Assembly (NCBI GenBank): GCA_028023455.1
Contig: JAQFVV010006542.1
Coordinates: forward strand, 75,001 to 139,000
Direction: 5' to 3'
DNA: 64,000 bases
DNA from: Epiperipatus broadwayi
Lineage: Eukaryota; Onychophora; Udeonychophora; Euonychophora; Peripatidae
Part shown: piece after piece, positions 62,990-64,000 of the stretch
How positions within the stretch are numbered: the first letter of the stretch is position 1
How the letters are laid out: each line of letters opens with the position of its first letter
Position numbers and translations under genes: made by a program
Notes under the pieces: model-generated
What the model saw: only the letters and a program-made list of their open reading frames with translations
Databases searched by the model: none
Told to the model about the DNA's origin: nothing

Positions 62990-63374
62990 TGGAGCCAATG
63001 AAAGAGATAGTGAATTCTGACTCTTTTGAAGTTTATGTAAATATATGCTTGTATGGAGATTTTGGTAACGCTCCACCTATTGATCATATATATATATATA
63101 TATATTACTTTTTGATAGTCTATCAAAGTTTTTCTTTTTTTCCGGTTACTTTTAATTAAGTATAAATATTTTTAAAAATAATATAGCAAGATCTTTTGTT
63201 CTCTAATCTAGAAATATTTTTTTTGTAGTTTTCCTTTTTTATTAAAATACAACCAAAATGCATCTTACTTTTAGTTGAATAATTTAGGAAAAAGTTATTT
63301 ATTTTCAAACCTTATAATTTACAGATTTTGACTGCTAATATATTTAAAATACTATCATTTTAATATATATATAT

Positions 63375-63452
63375 AGCATATTCTACTCACTAGCTGTACA
63401 TTATATATATATATATATATAGCATATTCTACTCACTAGCTGTACATTATAT
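63375..63452. repeat. 46-bp period duplication with TA microsatellite
   Basis: A 32-bp segment starting AGCATATTCTACTCACTAGC occurs at 63,375 and 63,421, separated by a TA run. It is like the 3,517-3,664 duplication: a unique segment plus a TA run. Confidence 0.95.
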
Positions 63453-63479
63453 AGATATATAATTCAGTACCCTTATCTA

Positions 63480-63790
63480 TGCTTCTCAGTATATAAAAAC
63501 AGTATATTTATAAACTAATTCTTCAGCAAGATGATGGAATCTCTTAGTCAGCTGATCCTTTCTAAAAGAGTAGACTGGCTTACTGTCATTTTCAGGAAAG
63601 GTATAATCCAGTTACTGTTAAGCTGCAGCCAGCCCTTTTTAGTCTCTATACTGTTTAATATAAGGCTATGAACCACATAAAAGCTGGGCCTTGGTTTCAT
63701 GTGATTTCAAACTATATTGCCTTCTGTTATAACTTCATAGTCATTATGCAATCATAATCTGACATCTAATTTTTTTACAACCTTTTTATA
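63480..63790. repeat. Interspersed repeat N2, copy 2
   Basis: Matches 38,190-38,530 in the same orientation through several blocks, including GGCTTACTGTCATTTTCAGG and CTATGAACCACATAAAA. No ORF is shared. The class is unknown. Confidence 0.5.
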
Positions 63791-64000
63791 GTTAGGGTGG
63801 AAATTAAAAAAATACTGTAATTAAAAGTAAGTTTATTTTGATTTAAAAAAGTTAATAACTTTTCAACTCACCTTAATTCTTTCAAAAATAAGTTTGCAGG
63901 ATTTTGATCAAAATATGTTATACAAAATTTCTTAATCTAATCAAAATAGATAGTCAAATTTTATAATTACCTGTATATCTATTATAAAATAATAACATGC

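Larger units (their letters stand above)
61816..63104. mobile_element. Foldback element of ~400-bp units with ribozyme-like motifs
   Basis: Two direct units (about 61,837-62,236 and 62,237-62,541, the second truncated) meet an inverted array of about 1.35 units (62,542 to about 63,085). TA runs bound both ends (61,818-61,837; 63,086-63,104). Motif-to-motif period is 401 bp in the direct part and 408 bp in the inverted part. Units are highly similar by eye, so the element is comparatively young. Minus-strand ORFs of 60-73 codons here follow repeat units and show no protein family. Each unit carries one 46-47-nt sequence with the hammerhead core. The layout matches small ribozyme repeats known from animal satellites, retrozymes and Penelope-like element terminal repeats; which of these applies is undecided. 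Confidence 0.75.

Noticed and set aside
62567-63126. Minus-strand frames of 62-73 codons in the 62-kb foldback
   Set aside because: They follow the repeat units, are not conserved between units beyond the DNA level and include antisense of the ribozyme-like motif.

Overview
This is a strongly AT-rich, CpG-poor stretch of animal nuclear DNA with no recognisable host protein-coding gene. Long TA, TTA, CA and CT microsatellites, decayed non-LTR retrotransposons of at least three lineages, and the lack of compact open reading frames point to an intergenic or intronic region of a metazoan, most likely an invertebrate. I cannot name the species. Every recognisable coding sequence is a broken transposable-element fragment; most of the other ORFs of 60-100 codons are chance readings of AT-rich sequence.

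Layout. 1-5,300: AT-rich sequence with hairpins, microsatellites and one minus-strand LTR-like TATA region (about 2,240-2,475). 5,340-6,760: an inverted-repeat element. 9,500-10,059: two inverted copies of a repeat-borne ORF, with a third at 25,400-25,640. 10,060-11,240 (minus): relic of an RTE-type LINE. 12,000-17,010 (minus): a nearly full-length but dead two-ORF LINE with zinc knuckles and endonuclease; a 5'-truncated, poly(A)-tailed relative lies at 22,690-24,661 (plus). 18,900-21,480 (plus): a third LINE type, ending in a zinc-finger-like tail and carrying a 198-bp tandem duplication; its 3' end recurs at 39,150-39,450. 36,180-36,772: gypsy integrase relic. 40,270-40,790: another LINE 3' fragment. 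41,228-46,006: a block unusually rich in CpG, with transposon- or LTR-like termini and a TATA/CRE core promoter. 46,540-49,475 (plus): the best-preserved RTE-type LINE, with frameshifts, stops and both catalytic RT aspartates changed to glycine. 52,066-52,144 (minus): a tRNA-Val-like sequence. 53,937-55,060, 59,114-59,381 and 61,816-63,104: foldback elements. 55,190-57,260 (minus): a degenerate coiled-coil ORF region. Diverged non-coding repeat families link 50.7, 57.7 and 21.9 kb, and 38.2 and 63.5 kb.

The most interesting system is a set of foldback elements next to TA microsatellites. In the two best cases (about 54.1-55.06 kb and 61.84-63.09 kb), direct units of roughly 0.38-0.40 kb are followed by an inverted copy, and every unit carries one motif matching the catalytic core of a hammerhead ribozyme: CTGANGA, a short hairpin, GAAA, a short hairpin closed by T, a cleavable base, and flanking strands that pair. 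One such motif per tandem unit is the known layout of ribozyme-bearing satellite repeats, retrozymes and Penelope-like elements. The identification is by eye and needs a covariance-model search and a cleavage test.
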